NCBI RefSeq assembly: GCF_003121625.1
Contig: NZ_QDDJ01000002.1
Coordinates: 1-64,000 of the forward strand
Length of the DNA stretch: 64,000 nt
DNA from: Ornithinimicrobium cavernae
GTDB lineage: Bacteria; Actinomycetota; Actinomycetes; Actinomycetales; Dermatophilaceae
Direction of reading: 5' to 3'
This document shows positions 1 to 8,782 of this stretch, in pieces. The first letter of the stretch is position 1; every line of letters begins with the position of its first letter. The translations under genes and the position numbers were made by a program. Under the pieces are notes generated by a model, which had not been told where the DNA came from, searched no databases, and was given only the letters and a program-made list of their open reading frames with translations.

Positions 1-194
1 CGGATCGAGGACTTCAGCAATCCCGAACCTACGGACAACACGACGTGCGCGTCACACGTCAACCCCTTTCGCTCCCGCCCCTGCACGGGTCCCGACCCAA
101 CGGCGAAACACCCACACAAAGGTCAGGAGACGTACACCTGTGCTAACGTGGTTCATGTTGGGAGAGGGATCGCCGTGGTCGGGAAGAGGGGACC

Positions 195-1916
195 GTGACC
201 GCACAGGCTGAGAGTGTCGGGCTGGCAGTGGACGCCGCGCAGGCCGTCACGGGGCGGGACGCTTCCTCGGCGGTGAGCGGTGGCGCGTTGTCCTCGGGCG
301 AGGTGGCCTCGTGGGTGGAGCGGATGGCTGTCGGTGGTGATCTCGGGCCGTTGGCGGAGGTGGGCCCGGCGGAGTTGTGCGAGGTGCTGCACCGGCTCGA
401 GGTGTTGAAGAATGCGGCGGCTGCGGCGCAGGCGCGGGTGACGGTGCTCGCCGCGGCGAGGTTGCAGGAGCAGGCGGTGGCTGACGGTGCGTCGGAGGAG
501 ACCGCCGCCAAGGGGGTCGGGGCGCAGCTCGCACTGGCGCGGCGCGAGTCGCCGCACGCGGGGTCACGGCACGTCGGGTTCGCCCGGGCCGTGGTGGGGG
601 AGATGCCGGCCACGCACGCGGCGCTGACGGCGGGGTTGATCGGGGAGTGGACCGCGACGCAGGTGGTGAAGGAGACCGCGTGCCTGTCGGTGGAGCACCG
701 GGCCAGGGTGGATGCGCACCTGGCCGGGCTGTTCGGGACCGCCTCGCACCGTTGGCTGGTGGCGGCGGCGAAGGCGAAGGCGTATGAGCTGGATCCGTAC
801 TCGGTAGCCAACCGCGGCCGGAAGGCGGTCAAGGACCGCCGGGTCACTGTGCGGCCGGCCCCGGACGTGATGGCGATCGTGTCGGGGTATCTGCCGGTGG
901 CGCAGGGCGTGGCCTGCTATAAGGCGTTGGATGAGGCGGCGAAGGCGTTGCGGGCGGCGGGGGACGAGCGGTCCCTGGACCAGTTGCGCGCCGATGTGTT
1001 CACGCAGCGGTTGACCGGTCAGGACACCGCGGAGGACGTGACCATCGAGGTCGGACTGGTGATGACCGACAAGGCCCTGGTGGGGGCGGAGGAGACCCCG
1101 GCCCGCCTGGAGGGGTATGGCCCGCTCCCGGCGCCGTTGGCCCGGGATCTGCTCCGGGAGGCGCGGGAGGCAGTGGTCTGGTTGCGGCGGTTGTATGCCG
1201 ATCCGGTCACCGGGGTGCTGACCGTTCAGGACGGGCGGCGGCGCCGGTTCACCGGGGCGCTGCGCCGGTTCCTGGTGGCGCGGGACCAGGTGTGCCGGAC
1301 CCCGCGGTGCGAGGCCCCGGTGAGACACGCCGATCACGTCGTCCCGTGGGCTCGGGGTGGGCGGACCACTGCCGGGGAGGGGCAGGGGCTGTGTGAAGCC
1401 TGCAACTATGCCAAGGAGGCCACCGGCTGGTCCCACGAGGTCGTCGATCTGCCCGATGGGTCGCACACGGTGAGGATCACCACCCCGACCGGGCACATCT
1501 ACTACTCCCAGCCCCCGCCCGTCCTGCCCACCCTCGGCCCTGGGCCGGGGGCTGCCACGGACCGCGCGCTGAGGGATGCCGTTCGTCGGTCCGTGCACGG
1601 CTCTCGTGCGACGACCACTGGCGCTGTTGCCGAGGGGGCGGAGCCGCTGGGTGCGGGTGTGCCCGAGGTGACGCGGGCGGGCTCGCGTGAGGACGCCGCG
1701 CCGCCACCGTCGACCGGTCCCGGACCGGGGCCGGGGTCGAGGCCGGCACGCACCAGCGCGATGAGCTGTCGACGCCGCCGGCACGGCGAGGTGACGATCC
1801 GGCTCCGCACACCCGTCGGGCCACCCGGCCGACCGGCCCAGCCGCCATGGATCCCAGCACCTCAGACGTCACCTGCTGCTGACCGGTCGCTGGCGTGGAG
1901 GTTCCCGAGCCGGTGA
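195..1916 (+). CDS. DUF222/HNH endonuclease domain protein (13E12-repeat family)
   Basis: Predicted 573-residue protein starting at GTG 195 behind an AGAGGGG Shine-Dalgarno. The N-terminal two thirds is the DUF222 helical region common in actinobacterial 13E12-type proteins. An HNH nuclease core follows at about residues 367-405, with two Cys pairs (CRTPRC and CEAC) framing the HADHVVPW segment, as expected for a zinc-supported HNH fold. The last 130 residues are low-complexity Pro/Gly/Arg-rich. Members are multi-copy in high-GC actinobacteria and some lie in mobile elements; their substrate is generally unknown. Nothing around it (convergent serpin downstream) indicates a partner. The family call is firm, the role is not. 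Confidence 0.85.
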   Translation: MTAQAESVGLAVDAAQAVTGRDASSAVSGGALSSGEVASWVERMAVGGDLGPLAEVGPAELCEVLHRLEVLKNAAAAAQARVTVLAAARLQEQAVADGASEETAAKGVGAQLALARRESPHAGSRHVGFARAVVGEMPATHAALTAGLIGEWTATQVVKETACLSVEHRARVDAHLAGLFGTASHRWLVAAAKAKAYELDPYSVANRGRKAVKDRRVTVRPAPDVMAIVSGYLPVAQGVACYKALDEAAKALRAAGDERSLDQLRADVFTQRLTGQDTAEDVTIEVGLVMTDKALVGAEETPARLEGYGPLPAPLARDLLREAREAVVWLRRLYADPVTGVLTVQDGRRRRFTGALRRFLVARDQVCRTPRCEAPVRHADHVVPWARGGRTTAGEGQGLCEACNYAKEATGWSHEVVDLPDGSHTVRITTPTGHIYYSQPPPVLPTLGPGPGAATDRALRDAVRRSVHGSRATTTGAVAEGAEPLGAGVPEVTRAGSREDAAPPPSTGPGPGPGSRPARTSAMSCRRRRHGEVTIRLRTPVGPPGRPAQPPWIPAPQTSPAADRSLAWRFPSR

Positions 1917-2019
1917 GCTGAGTCCGCTCGAAAGCATCTGGCAGGACTGCTGGCCGATGGCAAGTGAGCCACGGCGGTCACGGTGAGTCACGACCGTCCG
2001 CGTGAGTCCGGACCTTCCT

Positions 2020-2036
2020 GCGGCACCTGGTGCCGC
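2020..2036. terminator. Hairpin between convergent genes
   Basis: A 7-bp perfect inverted repeat (GCGGCAC, 3-nt loop, GTGCCGC) lies in the 150-bp gap between the converging HNH and serpin genes. There is no T tract. Position suggests a shared terminator, but this is inferred from structure only. Confidence 0.4.
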
Positions 2037-2066
2037 GCCGCGCCTCAGTGAAGGTGCGCCCGGGTC

Positions 2067-3368
2067 TCAGTCGGTGCTGCGCGGGTCGGTGATGTGGGCC
2101 AGGAAGAGCGGCCAGCCGGTCTCTCCGTCAGCGATGCGGACCAGATAGGGGCGGTCGACGCTGAACTCGAGAGGCGGTTCGGCCATCCCGGACTCGCCGA
2201 AGCCGATCTCGGTGACGGCAGCCGCCACGGTGCCTTCCTCGTCGATCCGAAGGACGCCCTGCTGGAAGGCCTGTTCGATCGTCAGACTCGTGTCACTGAT
2301 ACCTGAGAAACCGCCGTCGAGGGCAGCGGGAGCGTGGTCGGTGAGGTACGGCTTCAGGTCGAGAGCCGACCTGGTGTCTGCGACCGGCATACTCAGGATC
2401 ACCGCGACCCGCTCCTCTCGGTCGAGGATGGCGCGGATCTGGCCGAGCACAGCCGGGCTCATCGCCGTGGGTGCACTGCCCTCGGGCGGGAGGACGATGT
2501 CGGCATGGAGCCTGCCACCGGTGTAGGGCAGCCGCACGGCCTGCCAGCCCTCGACCTCTGCGTAGTAGACCTCGCGCGCCCGCCCCGTCGTCATCATGTC
2601 CACCGTGACGGTCTCGCCACCCGGCAGCGTGAAGTCCTGTGGGGTCGTCAGCGACGCGGCAAAGGGCGCCTCCCACCGTGCGGCGAGGACGATGGCGTCC
2701 TGCAGGACCAGGCGCAGCGTGTCTGTCGGTTGGATCGCGGACTCGGGGACGAGGCCACCGGTGTGCTCATTGACCCACTCGTCCAGCACCTTCTTGCCGG
2801 CCGGACCGGCCAGATCCGTGACGTCCGCCGTCGCTCCGTAGTTCACCGTCAGGGCGTCGACGAAGTCCTGCCTGACGTCGAGGCTGTCGTCCATCACCAA
2901 CCGGTCGGCACGGTGGACGAGGGGCGTCTCGGGCAGCTCGTCGTCCTGCACCAGAGCCGGGTCGCCGTCGAACTCTTCCAGCGTGGCCGTCAGCGCGTTG
3001 ATCGCCTCGCTGCGGTCTGCGCCTTCTGCGCCGATGATCGCCTCGAGCTCAGCCAGGGTCTGGCCCTCGGCACCCTCCGCTGCCATCGACAGCGCGACCT
3101 GAAGGCTGGCCGGCGACGTGACAGTGGTCGTGCCAGCTCCCTCGTTGATCAGGTCCAGGCCCAGCACGTCGGCGGCGTCCACGACGTCGGCCACCGCACG
3201 CGCCTCCGCCAGCATGACCTCGGCGCGCACCACCTGACTCGCGGGCAGCGTTCCGGTCGCGGTGTCACCCGGCGGCACGTCCCGGGCCTGGGGACCGCAG
3301 GACGTCAGCGTCATCACCACCGGCACGGTCACGAACAGGGCCAGGCAGGACCGGGTGCGTCGTTGCAT
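2067..3368 (-). CDS. Serpin family serine protease inhibitor, lipoprotein
   Basis: Predicted 433-residue exported serpin. The start is placed at the ATG at 3368, which gives a clean lipoprotein signal peptide: basic MQRRTR, hydrophobic core, lipobox LTSC with Cys24. The serpin fold covers the rest. The hinge of the reactive centre loop is visible near residue 377 (EEGTVAAAVTEIGFGESG), with small residues at P12-P10 as in inhibitory serpins. Counting from the hinge Gly379 as P15 puts P1 near Ser393, so an elastase- or chymotrypsin-like target is possible. The C-terminal block ending in PLFLAHI is conserved serpin structure. It probably sits on the outer membrane leaflet and traps proteases by suicide inhibition. 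It is divergent from the HIT gene by 70 bp. Confidence 0.85.
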   Translation of the reverse strand: MQRRTRSCLALFVTVPVVMTLTSCGPQARDVPPGDTATGTLPASQVVRAEVMLAEARAVADVVDAADVLGLDLINEGAGTTTVTSPASLQVALSMAAEGAEGQTLAELEAIIGAEGADRSEAINALTATLEEFDGDPALVQDDELPETPLVHRADRLVMDDSLDVRQDFVDALTVNYGATADVTDLAGPAGKKVLDEWVNEHTGGLVPESAIQPTDTLRLVLQDAIVLAARWEAPFAASLTTPQDFTLPGGETVTVDMMTTGRAREVYYAEVEGWQAVRLPYTGGRLHADIVLPPEGSAPTAMSPAVLGQIRAILDREERVAVILSMPVADTRSALDLKPYLTDHAPAALDGGFSGISDTSLTIEQAFQQGVLRIDEEGTVAAAVTEIGFGESGMAEPPLEFSVDRPYLVRIADGETGWPLFLAHITDPRSTD

Positions 3369-3425
3369 GACGGTCGGACGCGGAGCAGGGCCGGACGGTT
3401 CCCTGGTCCGGCCACGGCACGCGGA

Positions 3426-3431
3426 TAGGAT
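3426..3431 (+). promoter_or_regulatory. -10 box TAGGAT, leaderless HIT gene
   Basis: TAGGAT ends 7 nt before the ATG at 3439, so the predicted transcript starts at or within a base of the start codon. No Shine-Dalgarno is present. Confidence 0.5.
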
Positions 3432-3438
3432 CGCCGGC

Positions 3439-4029
3439 ATGGTGGACCAGGAGAAGCCGGCCGAGCGAGCAGCCGGGACCGCCGGCCAGCCGACCACGGA
3501 GGAGCACGCCTCGGACTTCGCCGGCGTGCCCGACGGGTTCCAGCGTCTCTGGACGCCGCACCGGATGGTGTACATCCGCGGCGACCGGCCCTCCGACCAC
3601 GCCGGCACGGGCTGCCCCTTCTGCGCGGCGCCGGACAAGGACGACGCCGAGGGCCTCATGGTGCACCGCGGCGAGACCTGCTACGTCGTGCTCAACCTGT
3701 TCCCCTACAACCCCGGCCACCTCCTAATCTGCCCGTACCGGCACGTGCCCCTCTATACCGACCTCACGCCCGAGGAGACGGTCGAGTTCGGACATCTCAC
3801 GCAGACGGCGATGAGTGCCCTGACCAAGGCATCGGCGCCGGCCGGCTACAACATCGGCATGAACCAGGGCGAGGTCGCTGGCGCCGGGGTGGCCGCACAC
3901 CTGCACCAGCACGTCGTCCCTCGGTGGGGCGGGGACATGAACTTCCTGCCGGTGATCGGTCAGACCAAGGCCGTGCCGACCCTGCTCGAGGACGCCCGGC
4001 AGGCGCTGCTCGCCGCCTGGCCCGCCTGA
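3439..4029 (+). CDS. HIT family nucleotide phosphorylase/hydrolase
   Basis: Predicted 196 residues. It carries the histidine triad H154-L-H156-Q-H158 that forms the catalytic nucleotide-binding loop, and a CPFC pair (Cys59, Cys62) typical of the zinc-binding actinobacterial branch, which includes a mycobacterial diadenosine tetraphosphate phosphorylase. The likely reaction is cleavage of Ap4A-like dinucleotides. The start at ATG 3439 fits a leaderless -10 box 7 nt upstream. It heads the block HIT, pgsA, patA, pimA, an order kept in mycobacteria (HIT gene directly before pgsA1). Exact substrate is inferred from family only. Confidence 0.85.
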   Translation: MVDQEKPAERAAGTAGQPTTEEHASDFAGVPDGFQRLWTPHRMVYIRGDRPSDHAGTGCPFCAAPDKDDAEGLMVHRGETCYVVLNLFPYNPGHLLICPYRHVPLYTDLTPEETVEFGHLTQTAMSALTKASAPAGYNIGMNQGEVAGAGVAAHLHQHVVPRWGGDMNFLPVIGQTKAVPTLLEDARQALLAAWPA

Positions 4030-4122
4030 GGCGGGACAACGCGCCGGCGTGACGCACGGCACGTGGCTCCCCGGCACGTCGTGGCCGCCCACCGAGCACG
4101 CATCAGTAGCCTGGGGTCCACG

Positions 4123-4743
4123 ATGCTCAACAAGTACGCCCGGGCGTTCTTCACCGCACTCTTCACCCCGATCGCCCGCCTCCTGCTGCGCCTCGGGGTG
4201 AGTCCTGATGTCGTGACGGTGGTCGGGACGGTCGGGGTGACCTTCGGCGCGCTCTACTTCTACCCGCGCGGCGAGCTCTGGTGGGGGACGTTATTCATCA
4301 CCGCGTTCGTGTTCACCGACCTCGTCGACGGCACGATGGCCAGGATGTCGCGGCGGACCAGCTCCTGGGGCGCCTTCCTCGACTCGACCCTCGACCGGGT
4401 CGGGGACGCAGCGGTGTTCGGCGGCCTCATCCTCTACTTCACCGGCCGCGGCGACCACGACCTCAACGCGGGGCTGGCCCTGGCCTGTCTGATCCTCGGC
4501 TTCGTCGTGAGCTACGCGAAGGCACGCGCCGAGAGCCTCGGCTTCACCTGTGACGTCGGGATCGCCGAGCGGGCCGACCGTCTCGTGGCCACCCTGGTCA
4601 CGACCGGCTTCGTCGGGTTGTTCCTGCCGACGTGGGTGCTCACCGCGGTGCTCGCCCTGCTCGCCCTCGCCAGCCTCATCACCGTCCTGCAGCGCATTGT
4701 CACCGTGCGGATCCAGGCCCTGACCCGTCCGATCGGGTCGTGA
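4123..4743 (+). CDS. pgsA1: CDP-alcohol phosphatidyltransferase, probable phosphatidylinositol phosphate synthase
   Basis: Predicted 206-residue membrane enzyme that would condense CDP-diacylglycerol with inositol phosphate, the first step to phosphatidylinositol and its mannosides. The diagnostic CDP-alcohol motif is complete: D66, D69-G70, A73-R74, G83, D87 and D91, inside a protein with about six hydrophobic helices. The start at ATG 4123 has a TAGCCT box 10 nt upstream and no Shine-Dalgarno. The gene overlaps or abuts the acyltransferase gene (a GTGA overlap is possible), and PimA follows, so the three make up the start of PIM synthesis. The neighbours favour the PI-phosphate assignment over PG-phosphate. 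Confidence 0.88.
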   Translation: MLNKYARAFFTALFTPIARLLLRLGVSPDVVTVVGTVGVTFGALYFYPRGELWWGTLFITAFVFTDLVDGTMARMSRRTSSWGAFLDSTLDRVGDAAVFGGLILYFTGRGDHDLNAGLALACLILGFVVSYAKARAESLGFTCDVGIAERADRLVATLVTTGFVGLFLPTWVLTAVLALLALASLITVLQRIVTVRIQALTRPIGS

Positions 4744-4745
4744 GT

Positions 4746-5780
4746 ATGCCGAGGCTCACCTCGTCGCGCGCCGGCGGCTCGCGAGCCGACGGGCCAACCT
4801 TCCCCAAAAAGGCGTGGGAGGCGGTCCGAACCTCCCCAAGAATGGGGGGAGACCAGGCAGCCGTGCTGGCCTACCGCCTCGGCTGGACGGCGGTGCGCCG
4901 GCTCCCCGCGGCGGCCGCCTACCGGCTCTTCGACACGATCGCCGACGTCATGCACCGCCGCGGTGGCAAGGGCGTGGAGCGGATGCGCGCCAACTACGCC
5001 AGGGTCAGGCCAGAGCTGAGGGCCGACGAGCTCGACGCCCTGGTGCGGGCGGGCCTGCGCTCCTACCTGCGCTACTGGTGCGAGTCGTTCCGCCTGCCCG
5101 ACCGCACTGCCGAGGAGCTGGCGGCGAGCGTCCGCGTGATCGGCGACGGTCCGCCGCGGGAGGCCCTCGACGCCGGCCGGGGCGTCGTCTGTTTCCTGGG
5201 CCACCTGGGCAACTGGGACACGGTGGGGGCCTGGGCCACGCACCACCTGGCGCCGGTGACGACGGTGGCCGAGCGCCTGCGTCCCGAGGAGGTCTACGAG
5301 CGCTTCGTCGCCTACCGGGAGTCCCTCGGCATGACGATCCTGCCCCTGACCGGCGGGCAGGCACCCTTCCGCGCCCTGGTCCGCACCGTCCACGACGGGG
5401 GACTGGTGCCCCTCCTGGCCGACCGGGACCTCACCGACTCCGGGGTCGAGGTCAGCCTCTGCGGGCACCCGGCCCGGATGGCCGGCGGCCCCGCGGCCCT
5501 GGCTCTGGCCACGGGCGCGCCGCTGCACCCGGTGACGGTCACCTACGAGCGCCGCCAACCACGGACCGGCGGGGCCCTCGGGCGACGACCCGGCCCCACG
5601 GCATACGGTGTCGTCCTGACGTTCGGCCCCGCCGTCGCCGTTCCGGACGGGGGGACCAGGGCCGAGCAGATCGTCGCGATGACCCAGGCGTGCGCCGACT
5701 ACCTCGGTGCGACGCTGCGAGAGCACACCGAGGACTGGCACATGATGCAGCGCGTCTTCGTGGCGGACGGGATCCGCTGA
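4746..5780 (+). CDS. patA: Phosphatidylinositol mannoside acyltransferase (LPLAT/HtrB family)
   Basis: Predicted 344-residue lysophospholipid-acyltransferase-like protein that would acylate the 6-position of the mannose on PIM at the cytosolic membrane face. The catalytic HX4D motif is GHLGNWD near residue 153; a second conserved block, ADRDLTDSGV, lies near residue 225. Start choice is uncertain: GTG 4740 overlaps the pgsA stop, ATG 4746 is 2 bp after it, and an in-frame ATG at 4842 lies inside the repeat element at 4796-4851. The conserved domain starts just after that element, so the N-terminal 30 or so residues may be lineage-specific or untranslated. Stop and pimA start share a base (TGATG). 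Confidence 0.85.
   Translation: MPRLTSSRAGGSRADGPTFPKKAWEAVRTSPRMGGDQAAVLAYRLGWTAVRRLPAAAAYRLFDTIADVMHRRGGKGVERMRANYARVRPELRADELDALVRAGLRSYLRYWCESFRLPDRTAEELAASVRVIGDGPPREALDAGRGVVCFLGHLGNWDTVGAWATHHLAPVTTVAERLRPEEVYERFVAYRESLGMTILPLTGGQAPFRALVRTVHDGGLVPLLADRDLTDSGVEVSLCGHPARMAGGPAALALATGAPLHPVTVTYERRQPRTGGALGRRPGPTAYGVVLTFGPAVAVPDGGTRAEQIVAMTQACADYLGATLREHTEDWHMMQRVFVADGIR
4796..4851. repeat. GC-rich hairpin repeat element, copy A (within patA 5' end)
   Basis: A 56-bp element with two AACCT(T)CCCC boxes 33 bp apart. Its last 29 bp (4823-4851) are identical to 31656-31684 in hisC. The end forms a hairpin: CTCCCC (4832-4837) pairs with GGGGAG (4846-4851). It is read in the patA frame as Phe-Pro-Lys-Lys..., a different frame from the hisC copy, so DNA or RNA rather than protein sequence is conserved. 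See copy B at 31630-31684. Confidence 0.85.
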
Positions 5781-7135
5781 TGCGCATCGGGATCGTCTGT
5801 CCCTACTCCTTCGACGTGCCCGGCGGGGTCCAGCTGCACGTCCGGGACCTGGCCGAGCACCTCCTGCGCCGCGGACACGTGGTCTCCGTCCTCGCCCCCG
5901 CGGACGAGGACACCGAGCTGCCGGAGTATGTCGTGAGTGCCGGTCGGGCGGTCCCCGTCCGGTTCAACGGGTCGGTGGCCCGCCTGTCCTTCGGCCCGAT
6001 CGTGGCCAACCGGGTGGAGGCGTGGCTGGAGGACTGGGACTTCGACGTGCTCCACCTGCACGAGCCCGCGGCTCCCAGCCTGTCCCTCCTGGCGCTGTGG
6101 GCGGCGGACGTGCCGGTCGTGGCAACCTTCCACAGCTCCCAGGCGCGCGTGGGGACCCTGCGTGCCGCCCAACCGCTGCTCCAGCCCGGCCTGGACAAGA
6201 TCTCCGCGCGGATCGCGGTCTCCGACGCGGCGCACCGGACGATGGCCTCGGGCGTGGGCGGCACCACGCTGGTCATCCCCAACGGGGTCTACGTGGACCG
6301 GTTCTGCCCGGGGGACGAGGACGTGCCGGACCGGGAGGGTCCGCCGCGCATCGTCTTCCTGGGCAGGTTCGACGAGCCCCGCAAGGGCCTCCCGGTGCTG
6401 CTCGCGGCCCTGCCGCTGGTGCTGGCGCAGGTCCCGGACGCCGAGCTCCTGGTCGCCGGCCCGGGCGACATCGAGGAGGTCCGGGGAGCGCTCTCGGAGC
6501 AGGTCGCCGGCTCGGTGCGCTTCCTCGGCATGATCAGCGAGGACGACAAGGTGGCGCTGCTCGCGCGCGCCAACGCCTATGTCGCGCCGAACACCGGTGG
6601 GGAGAGCTTCGGCATCATCCTGGTGGAGGCGATGAGTGCCGGCGCGCCCGTGGTGGCCAGCGCCCTGGATGCGTTCGTGGCCGTCGTGGGGGACTCCGGC
6701 GCCGGTGTGGTGTTCCCGGTCGGCGACCACCGCGCGCTCGCCGGTGCGATCGTGCGGGTGCTCGAGGACCCGACCGAGCAGGCCCGGCTGAGCGCTGCCG
6801 GGCGCGAGCGCGCCCGCCTGTTCGACTGGTCCCGGGTCGGGGCGCGCATCGAGGCGGTCTACGACTCCGTGGCCGTGGAGCGTGCGGCCGACCGTCCGCT
6901 CGGGGGCACACTCCGACCCGCAGGACAGGAGGCAGGCGCTGGGTCGCCCGTGGCGGCCCCGCCGGGGACGGACGCTCCGCCCGCCCGTGCAGGGGGCCGG
7001 GCGCGCCGCATACTGGCCGACCGTGCCGGGGCACGCGGCCGGTCGCGTGCCACCCTGCCGGCGGCAGCCGCCGTGCGTGCCTCGAGCGCCTCCGGCGCGC
7101 TCGGCCGCACCGTCCGACGGTGGTTCGGCCGATGA
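5780..7135 (+). CDS. pimA: Phosphatidylinositol alpha-mannosyltransferase, GT4 family
   Basis: Predicted 451-residue GT-B glycosyltransferase that adds the first mannose from GDP-mannose to phosphatidylinositol. The N-terminal acceptor loop contains VPGGVQ (residues about 12-17). The donor-site block ESFGIILVEAM is near residue 275, with the GT4 EX7E pair. The catalytic region ends around residue 375; about 75 further residues, Ala/Arg/Pro-rich, form a tail longer than usual for PimA. Start ATG 5780 shares the A of the patA stop, and the next gene overlaps by ATGA, so all are translationally coupled. The GT4 family is certain; PimA rests on fold plus the pgsA/patA context. Confidence 0.88.
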   Translation: MRIGIVCPYSFDVPGGVQLHVRDLAEHLLRRGHVVSVLAPADEDTELPEYVVSAGRAVPVRFNGSVARLSFGPIVANRVEAWLEDWDFDVLHLHEPAAPSLSLLALWAADVPVVATFHSSQARVGTLRAAQPLLQPGLDKISARIAVSDAAHRTMASGVGGTTLVIPNGVYVDRFCPGDEDVPDREGPPRIVFLGRFDEPRKGLPVLLAALPLVLAQVPDAELLVAGPGDIEEVRGALSEQVAGSVRFLGMISEDDKVALLARANAYVAPNTGGESFGIILVEAMSAGAPVVASALDAFVAVVGDSGAGVVFPVGDHRALAGAIVRVLEDPTEQARLSAAGRERARLFDWSRVGARIEAVYDSVAVERAADRPLGGTLRPAGQEAGAGSPVAAPPGTDAPPARAGGRARRILADRAGARGRSRATLPAAAAVRASSASGALGRTVRRWFGR

Positions 7136-7686
7136 GCACGGGCGTGGACTGGGGTCCGCAGGAGATCGCGATCATCGGTGCGGCCGTCCTGGCCGTGCTG
7201 CTGGCCCTCGGCTGGTACCTCTCCTACACGGCCGTGCGGCTGGACCGCCTGCACCACCGCGTCATGGGGACGGCCGCCGCCCTGGACGCCCAGCTCGTCC
7301 GTCGCGCGGAGGCGGCCCTGGAGGTGGCCTACATCGCCGGGATCGACCCGGCCTCGGCCACGCTCATGGCGGCCTCGGCCGGTCAGGTCCTGGACCAGGC
7401 GGAGACGTGGTCCCAGGAAAGGCTCGACGCCGAGTCGCAGCTCACGGGGGTCCTGCGGGCCACCGAGGCGCCGGACAACGCGGCAGGTGCCGAGGTGGTC
7501 GAGCTGCTCGAGCGGCTGCGGGGCACGGGGGAGCGGGTGCAGCTGGCGCGGCGCTTCCACAACGAGGCAGTGCGGGAGACCCGGGACGTGCGAGGGCAGC
7601 GCCTGGTCCGCTTCCTGCACCTGGCCGGCTCCGCGAAGGTGCCGCTGCCGATCACCTTCGATGACGACTGGCCCAGCGCGCGCTGA
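7132..7686 (+). CDS. Conserved membrane-anchored protein of the pimA-pdxS locus
   Basis: Predicted 184 residues with one N-terminal transmembrane helix (about residues 12-32) followed by a mostly helical cytoplasmic domain rich in Ala, Glu and Arg. I recognise no catalytic motif. It overlaps the pimA stop (ATGA) and lies before pdxS, where many actinobacteria keep a similar small membrane protein. A role in PIM or envelope biogenesis is only suggested by position. Confidence 0.75.
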   Translation: MSTGVDWGPQEIAIIGAAVLAVLLALGWYLSYTAVRLDRLHHRVMGTAAALDAQLVRRAEAALEVAYIAGIDPASATLMAASAGQVLDQAETWSQERLDAESQLTGVLRATEAPDNAAGAEVVELLERLRGTGERVQLARRFHNEAVRETRDVRGQRLVRFLHLAGSAKVPLPITFDDDWPSAR

Positions 7687-7732
7687 GGGCCGGGAACCGG
7701 TGCCGCGTGCGGTTGCCGTGCCCGGGTGACCG

Positions 7733-7738
7733 TAGACT
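7733..7738 (+). promoter_or_regulatory. -10 box TAGACT upstream of pdxS
   Basis: TAGACT with a weak TTGCCG 14 bp upstream. Transcription from here would give a leader of about 115 nt before pdxS that contains several short GC hairpins. It matches no riboswitch class I know. Confidence 0.4.
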
Positions 7739-7858
7739 GGAGAACCGACCAGTCCACCTGGTGGGCTGCCCTGTCCGGGATGCCCCGTCCCGCCGGGCAC
7801 GACCACCCCGTGACCTCGCCGTAGGCGGAGTCCCACCACGCCCCGGAAGGCACCAGAG

Positions 7859-8782
7859 ATGAGCACGACGCACGAGACCAACTCCGCGACCGCCCCGGTC
7901 CAGCAGGCCGGCACCACCCGCGTCAAGCGCGGTATGGCCGACATGCTCAAGGGCGGCGTCATCATGGACGTGGTGACCCCCGAGCAGGCCAAGATCGCCG
8001 AGGACGCCGGGGCCGTCGCCGTGATGGCGCTCGAGCGCGTCCCGGCGGACATCCGCGCCCAGGGCGGCGTCTCGCGGATGAGTGACCCGGACATGATCGA
8101 CGGCATCATCGAGGCCGTCTCGATTCCGGTCATGGCCAAGGCCCGCATCGGCCACTTCGTCGAGGCCCAGGTGCTGCAGTCCCTCGGTGTGGACTACATC
8201 GACGAGTCCGAGGTGCTCACGCCGGCCGACTACGCCAACCACATCGACAAGTGGGCCTTCACCGTGCCCTTCGTGTGCGGGGCGACCAACCTCGGTGAGG
8301 CCCTGCGCCGCATCACCGAGGGCGCCGCGATGATCCGCTCCAAGGGCGAGGCGGGCACCGGCGACGTCTCCAACGCCACCACCCACATGCGGGAGATCCG
8401 CCAGGCGATCCGCCGGCTGCAGAGCCTGCCCGAGGACGAGCTCTACGTCGCCGCCAAGGAGCTGCAGGCCCCCTACGACCTGGTGGCCGAGGTGGCCCGC
8501 AACGGCAAGCTGCCCGTCGTGCTGTTCACCGCCGGTGGCATCGCCACCCCCGCGGACGCCGCGATGATGATGCAGCTGGGCGCCGAGGGCGTGTTCGTCG
8601 GCTCCGGGATCTTCAAGGCCGGCAACCCGGCTGCCCGCGCGGAGGCCATCGTCAAGGCGACGACCTTCCACGACGACCCGGACATGATCGCCAAGGTCTC
8701 GCGGGGCCTGGGCGAGGCCATGGTCGGCATCAACGTCGACGAGATCCCCCAGCCGCACCGGCTGGCCGAGCGCGGCTGGTGA
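7859..8782 (+). CDS. pdxS: Pyridoxal 5'-phosphate synthase lyase subunit PdxS
   Basis: Predicted 307 residues, full length. It builds PLP from ribose 5-phosphate, glyceraldehyde 3-phosphate and ammonia in the DXP-independent pathway. Hallmarks are KGGVIMDV near the N-terminus, VSRMSDP, the Schiff-base lysine in [13 protein letters not shown], and the glycine-rich phosphate sites GEAGTGDV and [10 protein letters not shown]. It forms a dodecamer with PdxT. The stop overlaps the pdxT GTG start (GTGA), consistent with coupled synthesis. Confidence 0.97.
   Translation: MSTTHETNSATAPVQQAGTTRVKRGMADMLKGGVIMDVVTPEQAKIAEDAGAVAVMALERVPADIRAQGGVSRMSDPDMIDGIIEAVSIPVMAKARIGHFVEAQVLQSLGVDYIDESEVLTPADYANHIDKWAFTVPFVCGATNLGEALRRITEGAAMIRSKGEAGTGDVSNATTHMREIRQAIRRLQSLPEDELYVAAKELQAPYDLVAEVARNGKLPVVLFTAGGIATPADAAMMMQLGAEGVFVGSGIFKAGNPAARAEAIVKATTFHDDPDMIAKVSRGLGEAMVGINVDEIPQPHRLAERGW

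Noticed and set aside
1-194. Gene at the left edge
   Set aside because: Only frames antisense to the HNH gene reach this stretch. It holds a possible TAACGT -10 near 143 and nothing else I can support.
7739-7858. PLP or other riboswitch in the pdxS leader
   Set aside because: Several small GC hairpins exist but none matches a known aptamer core.
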